Part shown: positions 25,022 to 34,656 of the stretch, piece by piece | Position numbering within the stretch: the stretch's first letter is position 1 | Layout of the letters: each line of letters begins with the position of its first letter | DNA from: Wujia chipingensis | GTDB taxonomy: Bacteria; Bacillota; Clostridia; Lachnospirales; Lachnospiraceae | Assembly: GCF_014337155.1 (NCBI RefSeq) | Contig: NZ_CP060632.1 | Coordinates: 1,433,001 to 1,497,000 of the forward strand | Direction: 5' to 3' | Length of the DNA: 64,000 nucleotides | Position numbers and translations under genes: made by a program | Notes under the pieces: generated by a model | Told to the model about the DNA's origin: nothing | What the model saw: the letters and a program-made list of their open reading frames with translations, nothing else | The model's database searches: none

Positions 25022-26983
25022 TTAATCTGCGAGTTTCTCTAACTGCCGCATCCAGATCTGCACGGATGCGTCGCTTGGCATACGCCAGTCGCCACGTGGG
25101 GATAAGCATACACTACCGACCTTCACGCCATCCGGCATACAGCTCCGCTTAAACTGCTGGGCGAAGAAACGGCGATAGAACATTTTCATCCATTTTAAGA
25201 TGGTTGCAGCATCATAGATTCCTGCAAATGCACGTTTTGCCAGATGAAAAATCTTCTCTGGGCTGTATCCAAAACGCATGACATAGTACAGGAAGAAATC
25301 ATGCAGCACGTAAGGACCGACCGAATCTTCGGTCTTTTGCACGATGTTGCCGTGTTCATCCGGTGGAAGAAGCTCCGGACTGATTGGGGTATCGATGATA
25401 TCCTTCAAGACTTCCGTGCTGTCCGGGAAGATGTTACATTCGATCACGCTGGCAATCATCCATTTGACAAGTGTCTTCGGGATGCTGGCATTGACGCCGT
25501 ACATGCTCATCTGATCGGCGTTATAGGTACACCAGCCAAGGGCAAGCTCTGACAGATCTCCGGTTCCGACGACGATGGCACCGATTTTATTCGCATAGTC
25601 CATCAGCACCTGTGTCCGCTCGCGTGCCTGCACATTCTCATAAGTAATGTCTTTGATCTCCATATCATGTCCGATGTCCGCATAATGTGTTATACATGCA
25701 TCCTTGATTGGGATTTCCTTCACGGTGATGCCGAGTGTCTGCATCAGGGTTAGGGAATTTTGGTATGTGCGGTTCGTCGTGCCGAAGGCTGGCATCGTGA
25801 TTCCGGTCAGATTCGTAGCAGGCAGCCCCATCTTCTTCAAGGTCTGTGCAGCCACAAGCAGTGACAAGGTGGAATCCATACCACCGGACACACCGATCAC
25901 CATCTTTCCGCCACAGATGGAAAGCCGCTTGGCAAGTCCGCCGATCTGCATATGGAAGATATCCATACAACGCTTCTGACGTCTCTTTGTATCGCCCGGT
26001 GTAAATGGGTGTGGGTTGACGCTGCGAAGACTTCCGTCGCTTTCAAAAGCTTCGGATACCGGAATCAGGATCTGACGCATCGAAACCGCGCTGCCATAGG
26101 TGCCCGCACAGTCCTGATAAGTCTTTCCTTTCAGGCGGTCTGCCTGAATCCGTTCGATGTCAATATCTGCGACAAGCAGATAGTTATTTTCCGCAATCCT
26201 GCTGTTTTCGGCAAGCATCTTTCCGCCCTCGCAGATCATGCAGTGACCGGAGAAAATCAGGTCGGTTGTACTCTCGTTTGCTCCGGCGCTCGCATAGAGA
26301 TAGGTGCACATCAGAGAGGTTGATTTCTCTTTTACAAGCTTCTCGCGGTATTCACGCTTTCCAATCGTATCGTTGCTTGCGGAAAGGTTTAAAATCAGCT
26401 CTGCCCCGCTCATTGCCATAAATGCAGATGGGGGGATTGGTGCCCATAAGTCCTCGCAGATTTCTGCACCAAAGCAGAACGCATCCGGCAGATGATAGAT
26501 CAGGTTATTGCCGAGCGGAATAGCATAATCACACTCCTCAGAGCCAAGTAATTCAGAGGCATAGATATGATCTGTTGATAATTCCCGTGCAGAAGAAAAC
26601 CAGCGTTTCTCATAGAATTCGTTGTAATTCGGAAGAAATGTCTTGACGGTGATGCCGTAGATATGTCCGCGGTATGCGGTCACAGCGACATTATAGAGCG
26701 CATTTGCAATCGAAAGCGGCATACCGAATACAACAACCATATCACAATCTGCGGTCGTCTGTACAAAACGGGCAGCTTCTTTTTTGCTTTCTGTAAGCAG
26801 TGTCTGCTGCAGGAATAAATCCCCGCAGGTATATCCGGTGACAGACAGCTCCGGGAATGTAATCAGATTGACGCCTTTTTGTTTTGCTTCTTCCACTTTT
26901 TGAAGCATCTGGTCGACATTATAAGCAGTATCCGCAACACGCATGTCCGGAACTGCGGCCGCTATACGGTAATATTGATACAT
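25022..26983 (-). CDS. nadE: Glutamine-dependent NAD+ synthase
   Basis: 653 residues, the two-domain form. The N-terminal nitrilase-fold glutaminase has its triad in TFPELSVTGY (Glu), VKTFLPNYNEFYE (Lys) and FGAEICEDLW (Cys). The C-terminal synthetase has the ATP-binding GVSGGMDSTLSLL and VGTGDLSELALGW. It amidates nicotinic acid adenine dinucleotide to NAD+, using ammonia from glutamine. It lies 3 bp after recU. The nadB-nadC-niaR genes are at the other end of this window, so NAD synthesis is split. Confidence 0.95.
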   Translation of the reverse strand: MYQYYRIAAAVPDMRVADTAYNVDQMLQKVEEAKQKGVNLITFPELSVTGYTCGDLFLQQTLLTESKKEAARFVQTTADCDMVVVFGMPLSIANALYNVAVTAYRGHIYGITVKTFLPNYNEFYEKRWFSSARELSTDHIYASELLGSEECDYAIPLGNNLIYHLPDAFCFGAEICEDLWAPIPPSAFMAMSGAELILNLSASNDTIGKREYREKLVKEKSTSLMCTYLYASAGANESTTDLIFSGHCMICEGGKMLAENSRIAENNYLLVADIDIERIQADRLKGKTYQDCAGTYGSAVSMRQILIPVSEAFESDGSLRSVNPHPFTPGDTKRRQKRCMDIFHMQIGGLAKRLSICGGKMVIGVSGGMDSTLSLLVAAQTLKKMGLPATNLTGITMPAFGTTNRTYQNSLTLMQTLGITVKEIPIKDACITHYADIGHDMEIKDITYENVQARERTQVLMDYANKIGAIVVGTGDLSELALGWCTYNADQMSMYGVNASIPKTLVKWMIASVIECNIFPDSTEVLKDIIDTPISPELLPPDEHGNIVQKTEDSVGPYVLHDFFLYYVMRFGYSPEKIFHLAKRAFAGIYDAATILKWMKMFYRRFFAQQFKRSCMPDGVKVGSVCLSPRGDWRMPSDASVQIWMRQLEKLAD

Positions 26984-26986
26984 CGT

Positions 26987-27523
26987 TTAATCCTCTCTTT
27001 CCTGCAAATCCAGCTGCAACCCCTTCAGATAATGAATCGGTGCCCCGGATTGTGACTTTATAAAATAGGCGGGATTTAATTCCTCGTACTTAAAATTCTT
27101 TGCATGTCCCTGCTCGGCCCGGGCAAGATAGGTTTCTAACTCACACAGCCGCAGGTAGTAAAATTCATTGCGTGCAGTAAACATCACAAGCAAGAAGCTT
27201 ATGCCCCGCTGCTTCTCAAATTGCCGCATGAAATGAATCTGGTGTTCATGGATATTCCGGAGTGGAAATGTATCTGTCGCGCACTCCTTTGCATCGAAGC
27301 AGACCGGAACGCCCTGTACCACCCCGATATAGTCGACGGTGGAATCCTTCTCGAAATAAGCAAGCTTGATCTGCCCGCTTTCCGAATCAATCTTGACAGG
27401 CGTGATTGGTGTCGGAATCTTCTGCATGAGCGCTAAGTTTTTCTCTGTATATAATTCATTGGTCAGATTGACGAGTTCCTCTAAGGTGGAACCGCGTAAT
27501 CCTCTGGAATTCCATGTTGGCAT
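26987..27523 (-). CDS. recU: RecU-like Holliday junction resolvase
   Basis: 178 residues. The core has TVDYIGVVQGVPVCFDAKE, which supplies the Asp and Glu/Lys of the RecU metal-dependent nuclease site, and a GLRG-E N-terminal segment (NSRGLRGSTLEELV). RecU resolves four-way DNA junctions together with RuvAB, whose genes are at 49.4-51.0 kb. In many Firmicutes recU sits with a class A PBP gene; here it is followed by nadE. Confidence 0.85.
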   Translation of the reverse strand: MPTWNSRGLRGSTLEELVNLTNELYTEKNLALMQKIPTPITPVKIDSESGQIKLAYFEKDSTVDYIGVVQGVPVCFDAKECATDTFPLRNIHEHQIHFMRQFEKQRGISFLLVMFTARNEFYYLRLCELETYLARAEQGHAKNFKYEELNPAYFIKSQSGAPIHYLKGLQLDLQERED

Positions 27524-27602
27524 GTTGTTGTGCTTTCTATTTGTTGTGCTATATTATGAAATGTTAATACGTATGGACTTTATCTCCGTTGATCCATGAT
27601 AT

Positions 27603-28649
27603 TTAGTGATTTGCCGGCAGTTTCAACCCCAGCCCATCCGCTACTTTCTGAAATTCTGCCGGCAACGGATCTGTGATTTCCGGGATATCCGGTAATACAA
27701 GTCTGCCTGCGTGGAGTAACTGATGGTTCAGATGGTATCGCTCGCGAAGCTTCCGGTTTACCGCCGGATTGCCGTATTTCGTATCGCCTGCCATCGGATA
27801 GCCGAGTGATTGCAGATGCGCACGGATCTGATGCGATTTTCCGGTAAAAAGCTGTACCTGCAACAAGGTAAAGCCATTTTTTACGCAAAGCGGTGTAAAT
27901 GCAGTCTCGATCATTGACGCACCGGGACTTTCGAGTTTCTGTATCTTAGACTGATTCTTCTTTGTATCCTTTACGATATAGGCTTTCTCATGGATGCGCT
28001 GTTTCATCTCTCCGGCTACGATCGTGTAGTAATATTTTTCACATGTATGCCCCTTTAATATGCGGGCTAACATCTGACTGCCCTTCAACGAGATTCCGGC
28101 AAGGATAATGCCGGAGGTGTTCCGGTCTAAGCGGTTGCTGATCGACGGATGAAATGTCTCTAGCTGTTTCTCGCTTAGAATCCGCATGGAAAGGCAGTAA
28201 TCAACGATTGCTTCGTTGATAGAATAATCATCCTTTTTTGCTTTCTGTGATAAGACACCGACAGGCTTATGAACCGCTAAGATATCCGGATCCTGATAGA
28301 GGATCTGCAGCGTGATTCCCGGTTTCTGTCTGGAGGCCTGCGCTGAACCATCGGATGTTGTCGAATCTGCGGATTTCACGCTATTATGTTGTTTGGATCC
28401 ACGATCAAAGTGTGGATTCCCGGTATTTACAACACGGAATTTTTCAATCGTCTCATCTGCCAGAAATACTTTAATAACATCACCGCATTCTAAGATTTCA
28501 TCACCGGATGCTTTCTTGCCGTTTCTGGTGATGTTTTTCTTGCGGAGCATCTTGTAGATAAAGGAAGAAGGTGCCTGATTCAGGTATTTCATCATGTATT
28601 TATTTAAGCGCTGTCCGGCTTCCAAGTCCGTGATGGTAAGCTCCTGCAT
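27603..28649 (-). CDS. RluA-family 23S rRNA pseudouridine synthase (RluC/RluD-like)
   Basis: 348 residues. An N-terminal S4-like RNA-binding domain (about 1-60, AGQRLNKYMMKYL) and a Ser/Thr-rich linker precede the catalytic domain. That domain has ISNRLDRNTSGIIL, in which the Asp of RLDR is the catalytic residue, and GKSHQIRAHLQSLGYPMAGD. It isomerises uridines in rRNA. The precise target base cannot be told from sequence alone. It lies in the hflX-to-nadE gene run. Confidence 0.9.
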   Translation of the reverse strand: MQELTITDLEAGQRLNKYMMKYLNQAPSSFIYKMLRKKNITRNGKKASGDEILECGDVIKVFLADETIEKFRVVNTGNPHFDRGSKQHNSVKSADSTTSDGSAQASRQKPGITLQILYQDPDILAVHKPVGVLSQKAKKDDYSINEAIVDYCLSMRILSEKQLETFHPSISNRLDRNTSGIILAGISLKGSQMLARILKGHTCEKYYYTIVAGEMKQRIHEKAYIVKDTKKNQSKIQKLESPGASMIETAFTPLCVKNGFTLLQVQLFTGKSHQIRAHLQSLGYPMAGDTKYGNPAVNRKLRERYHLNHQLLHAGRLVLPDIPEITDPLPAEFQKVADGLGLKLPANH

Positions 28650-28666
28650 ACCTGGGTTCCTCCTTG

Positions 28667-29236
28667 CTACACACAGAACGTCAGTATCTGCTCCCGCATG
28701 TATTTATCAATCAGTTTCGTTTTATCGTTCGGCTCACCGATGCCGTGGATTTTCTTCGCAAAGGTATCTACATCCGTGTACAGATGAACAATGTATTTGT
28801 ACTTGCTGTTTGCAAGTGCCTGCTGCATGAATGTCTCGTATTCCTTCTTCTCTTCCTTGAAGTGTTTATCTAACACAAGCGCGTACACACTTCCGTTTCT
28901 GACACAGACCGCATCGTAGTAATGCATTCCCTCGGTCTGCGTGATTACGAGATCGTAGATCATGTCCGTCTCATCGGTCTGCCCGTGTACCACGTTATAA
29001 ACATCCTGTGGCATCGTCTGGAACTTCGCACACATAATATAGGCAATCAGAAACTTTGCAAACGGCAGAACAAGGAGTATCGCAAATACAATACCGATAC
29101 GTCCGGTGTCACCAAATGCAAGCAGCATGGAAAGAATGATCGAAGCAATCATAATTGCAAGGATCAACGTCACAAGCAGCTTTCCTTTTTTGTAATAATC
29201 AATATAGCCATACTGGCCTTTTTCTTTCTTTTTCAT
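28667..29236 (-). CDS. Membrane protein of unknown function
   Basis: 189 residues from the ATG at 29236. The frame continues up to a TTG at 29296 without a ribosome site, whereas AAAGGA lies 12 nt before the ATG. Two adjacent hydrophobic helices (about 20-42 and 48-68) are followed by a soluble alpha/beta domain of about 115 residues, with no motif I recognise. Lying between an SDR gene and a pseudouridine synthase gene, it may simply share their transcript. Confidence 0.6.
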   Translation of the reverse strand: MKKKEKGQYGYIDYYKKGKLLVTLILAIMIASIILSMLLAFGDTGRIGIVFAILLVLPFAKFLIAYIMCAKFQTMPQDVYNVVHGQTDETDMIYDLVITQTEGMHYYDAVCVRNGSVYALVLDKHFKEEKKEYETFMQQALANSKYKYIVHLYTDVDTFAKKIHGIGEPNDKTKLIDKYMREQILTFCV

Positions 29237-29276
29237 TGCAATAAGTCTGTCCTTTATTTTAGATATATCAAGCTGT

Positions 29277-30032
29277 TTAGTGTATGAATGGAACAATTAA
29301 GCCATGCGGAATAATCTTTGTCACAACTCGGAATGCTTTCATGACAACCCCATACGTCGATACGGTCTTTCCTTTCATTGCATCCTTTATGGCAAGTGTA
29401 ACGACTTTGCCTGCATTGGCACGCAGGATAACCTTATATCCTTTGGTCTTCGTATAGCTTTCTGCGATATCAAAAAACTCGGTGTTTACCGGCCCCGGAC
29501 AGACAGCGGTTACAACGATCCCATGCTTCTTCAATTCCTGATGCAGAGCTCTTGAAAATGAGAGCACATAGGACTTACTTGCAGCATAGACTGCGAAGTT
29601 TGGCTGCGGCATAAAAGCAGCGGAGCTTGCGATATTAATGATATTTGACCGCTTCGCCATGTATGGAAGGGAAATCTTCGTCATACGTGTCAGGGATTCA
29701 CAGTTCAACCGGATCTCGCCCGCCAAATCTTCCTCGGAGATCTGCTCGACATAGCCCATCTTTCCATATCCGGCAGCATTCACAAGCACGCGGATCTGTG
29801 GATGGAATTTCTGCAGCATTTCCTCGTAAGTCCCAACGGCATCCCGGTCGCACAGATCAATCGGAATTGTCCGTACATGGACACCATGCAGGGATTCCTT
29901 TAATTCATTCAATCGTTCTTCTCTTCGTGCGATCAGCCAGACCTCGTCAAGTGTGACAAAATGCTGATTGATCTGTTTGGCGAACTCTCTTCCCAAACCG
30001 GAAGAGGCACCTGTAATTACTGCTATCTTCAT
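29277..30032 (-). CDS. Short-chain dehydrogenase/reductase
   Basis: 251 residues from the ATG at 30032. GGAGG lies 8 nt before it, and this ATG overlaps the stop of the preceding gene (ATGA). Classical SDR fold: the NAD(P)-binding TGASSGLG is near the N-terminus, with NAAGYG, the catalytic Ser in ASSAAF, and YAASK (Tyr, Lys). The dibasic ARREERL after the second strand suggests NADP(H). The substrate is unknown. Confidence 0.88.
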   Translation of the reverse strand: MKIAVITGASSGLGREFAKQINQHFVTLDEVWLIARREERLNELKESLHGVHVRTIPIDLCDRDAVGTYEEMLQKFHPQIRVLVNAAGYGKMGYVEQISEEDLAGEIRLNCESLTRMTKISLPYMAKRSNIINIASSAAFMPQPNFAVYAASKSYVLSFSRALHQELKKHGIVVTAVCPGPVNTEFFDIAESYTKTKGYKVILRANAGKVVTLAIKDAMKGKTVSTYGVVMKAFRVVTKIIPHGLIVPFIH

Positions 30033-31408
30033 GACATCAACCTCCATCCAGGTAAATACTTGTTCTTCAAAACTCCTTGGCTTGCTTTGCCAAAGCCAAG
30101 AGGGTATCCATCGACGCAGACTAACACATAACCATTTTTGACAGATGTATCATCGAAATCAATCGTCTCGCCTTTTAAGTATTTGATGACCTTTGTATCG
30201 TCAGCGGACAGATCCAGACAGTTATCAAATTCATCCTTCGTGAGAGCCATCGCCAGTGACTGGCTCGGTTCGAAGCGGTTCTTCTTGATCTCGCCGACAT
30301 ACAAGCCACACCGTAAGATCCGGAGTCCGCGGACTGTTGGGAAGCTTTCTGGTATGTAGTATAGTTTATCGCCTGAGATTTCAAACCGTTCCGGATGAAA
30401 TTCGTGCGTCGTATGTGATAAAAATTCGGTGACGGAATCCGGCAGCTTTGCGCGCTTGACCGGATAATCGCCATAATTGGCGCGGTTATCCCGCTCGCCC
30501 TGCTTCTTGACAAGGCATACAAAATGTCCCTCGCCCTCGATCTTATGTGGCCAGAGTCTGGCACAGCGTGTCAGCGTCTCATTTCCAGTATTCCCCCATT
30601 CCGGATGCCCGTGGTCAAAACCTTCGTAAGGGTGGAAATCCACCAGTTCCAGACGATCATCCAATGAAAGCAGATATTCGATGGACTGCTCATTTTCAAG
30701 GGGTGCAAATGTACAGGTGGAATAAAGCAGCATGCCGCCCGGTTTGAGCATTGTGACAACCTGATCTAAGATGCTTCGTTGCAGATCGGCAAATAACTGA
30801 TTGCCGTTATTCTCCCATGCGGTGATCATCGATACGGATTTGCGGAACATGCCCTCTCCGGAGCACGGCGCATCGATTAAGATCTTATCAAAATATTCGT
30901 GGAAGCGTTCGGCTAATTTGTAAGGTGCTTCGCTGATAATCAGCGCATTTTCTGCGCCGAAAACCTCTAAGTTCTTCAGCAATGCCTTCGCGCGCGAAGC
31001 ACTGATATCGTTCGATACAAGCAAGCCGGTTCCGTGTAATTTCGCCGCAAGCTCGGTTGATTTGCCGCCCGGTGCAGCGCAGATATCGAGCACCCGGTCT
31101 CCTGCCTCCACAGGCAGTACATTCGCCGGTGTCATGGCAGAAGGCTCCTGAATATAGTAAAGCCCTGCAAAATAATATGGGTGCTTGGATGGCTTATCCA
31201 GTGTCTCGTCGTAATAAAATCCATTCTCGCACCATGGAATCGGGCGCAGATGAAATGGATTGATCTTCAGAAATTCTTCCACAGATATCTTCATCGTGTT
31301 GATGCGGATGCCGTGATACATTGGCTGATCAAGGCAGGCGGCATACGAGTCGTAATCGTCCTGAAGAAGTGTTCGCATATTCTGTTCAAAGGTAATTGGT
31401 AATTCCAT
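30029..31408 (-). CDS. RsmF-like 16S rRNA m5C methyltransferase
   Basis: 459 residues from the ATG at 31408, directly after the hflX stop. Family: NOL1/NOP2/Sun SAM-dependent RNA methyltransferases. SAM motif VLDICAAPGGKSTELA, DAPCSGEGMFRK, and the catalytic Cys in STCTFAPLENE are clear. The C-terminal third resembles the RsmF/YebU RNA-binding extension (RILRCGLYVGE). It probably modifies a cytosine in 16S rRNA. It is co-transcribed with hflX, another ribosome-related factor. Confidence 0.88.
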   Translation of the reverse strand: MELPITFEQNMRTLLQDDYDSYAACLDQPMYHGIRINTMKISVEEFLKINPFHLRPIPWCENGFYYDETLDKPSKHPYYFAGLYYIQEPSAMTPANVLPVEAGDRVLDICAAPGGKSTELAAKLHGTGLLVSNDISASRAKALLKNLEVFGAENALIISEAPYKLAERFHEYFDKILIDAPCSGEGMFRKSVSMITAWENNGNQLFADLQRSILDQVVTMLKPGGMLLYSTCTFAPLENEQSIEYLLSLDDRLELVDFHPYEGFDHGHPEWGNTGNETLTRCARLWPHKIEGEGHFVCLVKKQGERDNRANYGDYPVKRAKLPDSVTEFLSHTTHEFHPERFEISGDKLYYIPESFPTVRGLRILRCGLYVGEIKKNRFEPSQSLAMALTKDEFDNCLDLSADDTKVIKYLKGETIDFDDTSVKNGYVLVCVDGYPLGFGKASQGVLKNKYLPGWRLMS

Positions 31409-31409
31409 G

Positions 31410-32645
31410 TTATAGTAGCCCTTTCGTGCCTGCATCGACATACGCACGGACGAAGATGCCGTCCTCGCGATATTCCTCTTCTAACAGATTACCGGATTTG
31501 CGGATCTGCTGGATCACGCCTGCTTTGGCGTATGGAATCGTCTGTTCAATGTAAATGCGGCTCTGGTTGATAATTTCTGCGAGAATATCCGTGATCTTCT
31601 CGAATCCGGTCTCCTGCTTGGCAGAGATATATAACGTATGATCTGCCTGAAAATCTTTGACAGCCGGGAGTTCGTCCACTTTGTCTATCTTGTTAAATAA
31701 TGTGACAACCGGCTTATCCTTTACGCCTAACTCACGCAATGTATCATATACAGTCAGGATATGCAGATCTGCCTGTGGGTTCGAGATATCAACGACATGG
31801 AGGATAATATCGGCAAACTTTGCTTCTTCTAATGTTGAACGGAATGCATCAATCAGATGATGTGGCAGCTTGCGGATAAAACCAACCGTATCCGTCAGGA
31901 TGATCTCCTGTCCATTCGGGAGCTTGTAGTTCCGGGAGGTCGGATCAAGGGTTGCAAACAGCTTATCCTCCTCTAAGACACCCGCCTGTGTCATATGATT
32001 CAGCAAGGTTGACTTGCCTGCATTCGTATATCCAACGATCGATACGATCGGTATATGGCTGTTCAGACGCTGTTTGCGCATTACCTCGCGGTGCGCAATA
32101 TCGTCTTTCAGGTCAGCAGACAGCTTTGAAATCCGTTCACGGATCAGACGGCGGTCGACCTCGAGCTTCTTCTCACCGGGACCTCTCGTACCGATACCAC
32201 CACCAAGACGGGACATTACCTGTCCCATACCGATCAGACGGTTGCTGCGGTATTTGAGCTGTGCGAGTTCTACCTGAAGCTTACCCTCCCGTGTTGTTGC
32301 GTGTTTCGCGAAGATATCTAAGATTATCATCGTCCGGTCCATGACCTTTGTGTCCAATTCCTGCTCCAGATTCTTCATCTGGATCGGCGATAATTCATCA
32401 TCGCACACGACACCCGTCGCACCAAGACGCTCCACCATATCTCGAAGCTCCTCGACTTTTCCGCTTCCGAGATAGGTTGCTTTCTCGATGGAATCTTTGT
32501 TTTGGATCATGCGTCCAAGTGTCTCAGCACCGGCGGTTGCTACCAGTTCTTCCAATTCATCCAGATTGGCTGGAACCTGTTCGCCGTTGTCTAAATCAAC
32601 CGCAAACAGAATGACTTTTTCAATTTCTTCTTTATTTTCGTACAT
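31410..32645 (-). CDS. hflX: GTPase HflX
   Basis: 411 residues. The HflX N-terminal domain (about 1-190, VVCDDELSPIQMKNLE, GGIGTRGPGEKKLE) is followed by the G domain: GYTNAGKSTLLN, LTDTVGFIRKLP and TLFNKIDKVD. HflX binds the 50S subunit and splits stalled ribosomes after stress. It stands within 4-6 kb of the ribosomal GTPase-nuclease fusion in this window, but they are in separate transcripts. Confidence 0.95.
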   Translation of the reverse strand: MYENKEEIEKVILFAVDLDNGEQVPANLDELEELVATAGAETLGRMIQNKDSIEKATYLGSGKVEELRDMVERLGATGVVCDDELSPIQMKNLEQELDTKVMDRTMIILDIFAKHATTREGKLQVELAQLKYRSNRLIGMGQVMSRLGGGIGTRGPGEKKLEVDRRLIRERISKLSADLKDDIAHREVMRKQRLNSHIPIVSIVGYTNAGKSTLLNHMTQAGVLEEDKLFATLDPTSRNYKLPNGQEIILTDTVGFIRKLPHHLIDAFRSTLEEAKFADIILHVVDISNPQADLHILTVYDTLRELGVKDKPVVTLFNKIDKVDELPAVKDFQADHTLYISAKQETGFEKITDILAEIINQSRIYIEQTIPYAKAGVIQQIRKSGNLLEEEYREDGIFVRAYVDAGTKGLL

Positions 32646-32680
32646 AGAATGTCCTTTTAGTTTACATAAATAAATTATTG

Positions 32681-33607
32681 TTACTCTACTGCGCTGGAAT
32701 TCTCTGGTTCTGAATACAGGTGGTAACGATCATTGACAGGAACTTCATTTACATTCACACGGGTATCCAGATAGGCGTATAAATCCTGTCCCTTCTGATC
32801 TTCCGGATATTTGGCAATATAGGAAGTGGCACGTGAAAATGCTTCGGTATAGTTTTGTAGCTCTTTATAGCACATGATCTCTGCATATAAGATTTCCTGC
32901 AGATAGTCACTGTCTCCTGCGGATTCTCCCTGTGCAAGATAGGTTAATGCCTGATTATAGTCTTTGGTGTCATAATAATAGGATGCATATTTATAATTCA
33001 CATATGCATCGATTCCATGATAGTTCGCGTAGATATCCAGATATTCTTTCATCTTATCATAGCTTTTCTGGTTTTCATAACAGATGGCTGCATAGATACT
33101 GATATCCTTATGTCCGTTTTCCACTGCCTTTGTGAAAGTCGCGACAGTTGAAACATAATCTCCGCGCTGATAATTGCCAAGCGCATGAGACAGGTCGGAC
33201 AGATAGGAAAGCTGTTCCTTGTCATACTTGGAAGCCGGGTATTTTTTCTGGATATCCAGATAGGTCAGCTCCGCATCGGAGAACAACTGGAGCTGCATCA
33301 TGCAGTCTGCCTCATATAGCAGAATATCTACATTGATGGAGTCTGAAAACCATTGTTTCTCCGCATAAGCTTCCTTGAATTTGTCCAAAGCTTCCTGATA
33401 GTTTCCCGCTTCATAGAGAGAAACCGCTTCCTTGCGAATGCTCTTTTTGTGCGAAAATATATTTACACACACAATAATAAATGCAAGGAGCATAACGCCA
33501 AGACAGATCAGGTGGAAACGACGGATGCGTCGCTTTCGTTCCCGTCTGCGGCGCGCCATTTCCCGTTCGTATGGTCCTTTTTTCATATGTTTATCTGGTT
33601 TACTCAT
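32681..33607 (-). CDS. TPR-like membrane protein
   Basis: 308 residues. A strongly basic N-terminus (RRRRERKRRIRR, about 19-30) precedes one membrane helix (about 32-51), then helical repeats in which AGNYQEALDKFKEAY is the clearest TPR unit. Others recur to about residue 270. The soluble part should be outside. Its role is unknown; it could scaffold envelope proteins. It lies between the VanY-like gene and hflX. Confidence 0.7.
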   Translation of the reverse strand: MSKPDKHMKKGPYEREMARRRRERKRRIRRFHLICLGVMLLAFIIVCVNIFSHKKSIRKEAVSLYEAGNYQEALDKFKEAYAEKQWFSDSINVDILLYEADCMMQLQLFSDAELTYLDIQKKYPASKYDKEQLSYLSDLSHALGNYQRGDYVSTVATFTKAVENGHKDISIYAAICYENQKSYDKMKEYLDIYANYHGIDAYVNYKYASYYYDTKDYNQALTYLAQGESAGDSDYLQEILYAEIMCYKELQNYTEAFSRATSYIAKYPEDQKGQDLYAYLDTRVNVNEVPVNDRYHLYSEPENSSAVE

Positions 33608-33628
33608 ATACTTTCTATCTTTCTATTT

Positions 33629-34639
33629 CTAATTTAAAATATCCAGCGGATTTTCGGTTGTTGCTTCCGTTGTAGCTTCTGTTGTTGCACTAGGATCTTC
33701 GGCTGTCACAGCGGTTGGATCAACTGCTGGTGTGGCAGAGGTTGCTGTGGCTGTGGATACGGAACCACCATTTACCAAAGTGTAGAACTCTTCTAATGTC
33801 AGGTTGTTCGTCGTCATAAAGACAGCCGCATCTCTTCCGACATAGCGGAAATGCCATGGCTCAAAATTATGTCCGGTAATGCTTTCCTTACCTTCTGGAT
33901 AACGGACGATGAAGCCGAAGGAAGAACAATTCTGCATCAGCCACTGGTTTGTTGGAAGCTGTGATACAACAGCAGGGTCTAACTCTGCAACATCATGCGC
34001 TGTTACATCGAATGCAAGACCGGTTGCATATTCCCCACTGCCTTCGGTATCGGCGCTGATATAGCCACCCTTGATCGTATACTCACTTCCGGCAGCGTTA
34101 CATGCTTCCAGCATTGCAAGCAGATCGTTGTAGATGCGTTCATCTACGATATAACCACTGTTCAGAGTATGTTGTTCAAAGGTATATCCATCCGGAATCG
34201 GGTTTGTATCGTTGACAAGCATCAGGTAATCTGGATTGTTCTGGTAGATATACGTTGCCTGCTCGCGTAGAACAGCCTGTGGATCAACTTCTTCCGTAGT
34301 GGAAGCTTCGCTGGCTGCCTCCGTCGTTGTAGCGTTGGGAGTCTTCTTCTTGCCAGAGATTCCGTGAATCAGTAAAACCAGCAATACAATAAAAATCACA
34401 ACCCCAAGCACGGTATAAAACAGTAAACTGTAATCACCGGCTTTCATATGTTTTTTCACTCTGCGGATATGTCTGCGGATAATCCGGTAAAGCTTTTTGA
34501 ACAGCTTTTTCAAATGCTTATAGACAAACTTCGCAAATACCGCAATGTAGTGAAAGACATATGCAAAAAATAATCCTACACCCTGAAAAAATACTTTTGC
34601 ATATTTCTTTATGTTTTCCCAAACTTCGTTTTTTTCCAT
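33629..34639 (-). CDS. VanY-like M15B peptidase homologue with degenerate zinc site
   Basis: 336 residues. A basic amphipathic start and a membrane helix (about 71-93) are followed by a Thr/Glu/Ala linker, the M15B-like domain (about 120-285) and a Thr/Ala-rich tail. The C-terminal half of the site is present (RYPEGKESITGHNFEPWHFRYVG region, E260 and H263), as is D211. The first zinc ligand His of SxHxxGxAxD is Tyr204 here, and the segment before it is much shorter than in active carboxypeptidases. It may therefore bind peptidoglycan without cleaving it. It lies 18 bp after thiC. Confidence 0.8.
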   Translation of the reverse strand: MEKNEVWENIKKYAKVFFQGVGLFFAYVFHYIAVFAKFVYKHLKKLFKKLYRIIRRHIRRVKKHMKAGDYSLLFYTVLGVVIFIVLLVLLIHGISGKKKTPNATTTEAASEASTTEEVDPQAVLREQATYIYQNNPDYLMLVNDTNPIPDGYTFEQHTLNSGYIVDERIYNDLLAMLEACNAAGSEYTIKGGYISADTEGSGEYATGLAFDVTAHDVAELDPAVVSQLPTNQWLMQNCSSFGFIVRYPEGKESITGHNFEPWHFRYVGRDAAVFMTTNNLTLEEFYTLVNGGSVSTATATSATPAVDPTAVTAEDPSATTEATTEATTENPLDILN

Positions 34640-34656
34640 AAGTACCCTCCCATTTT

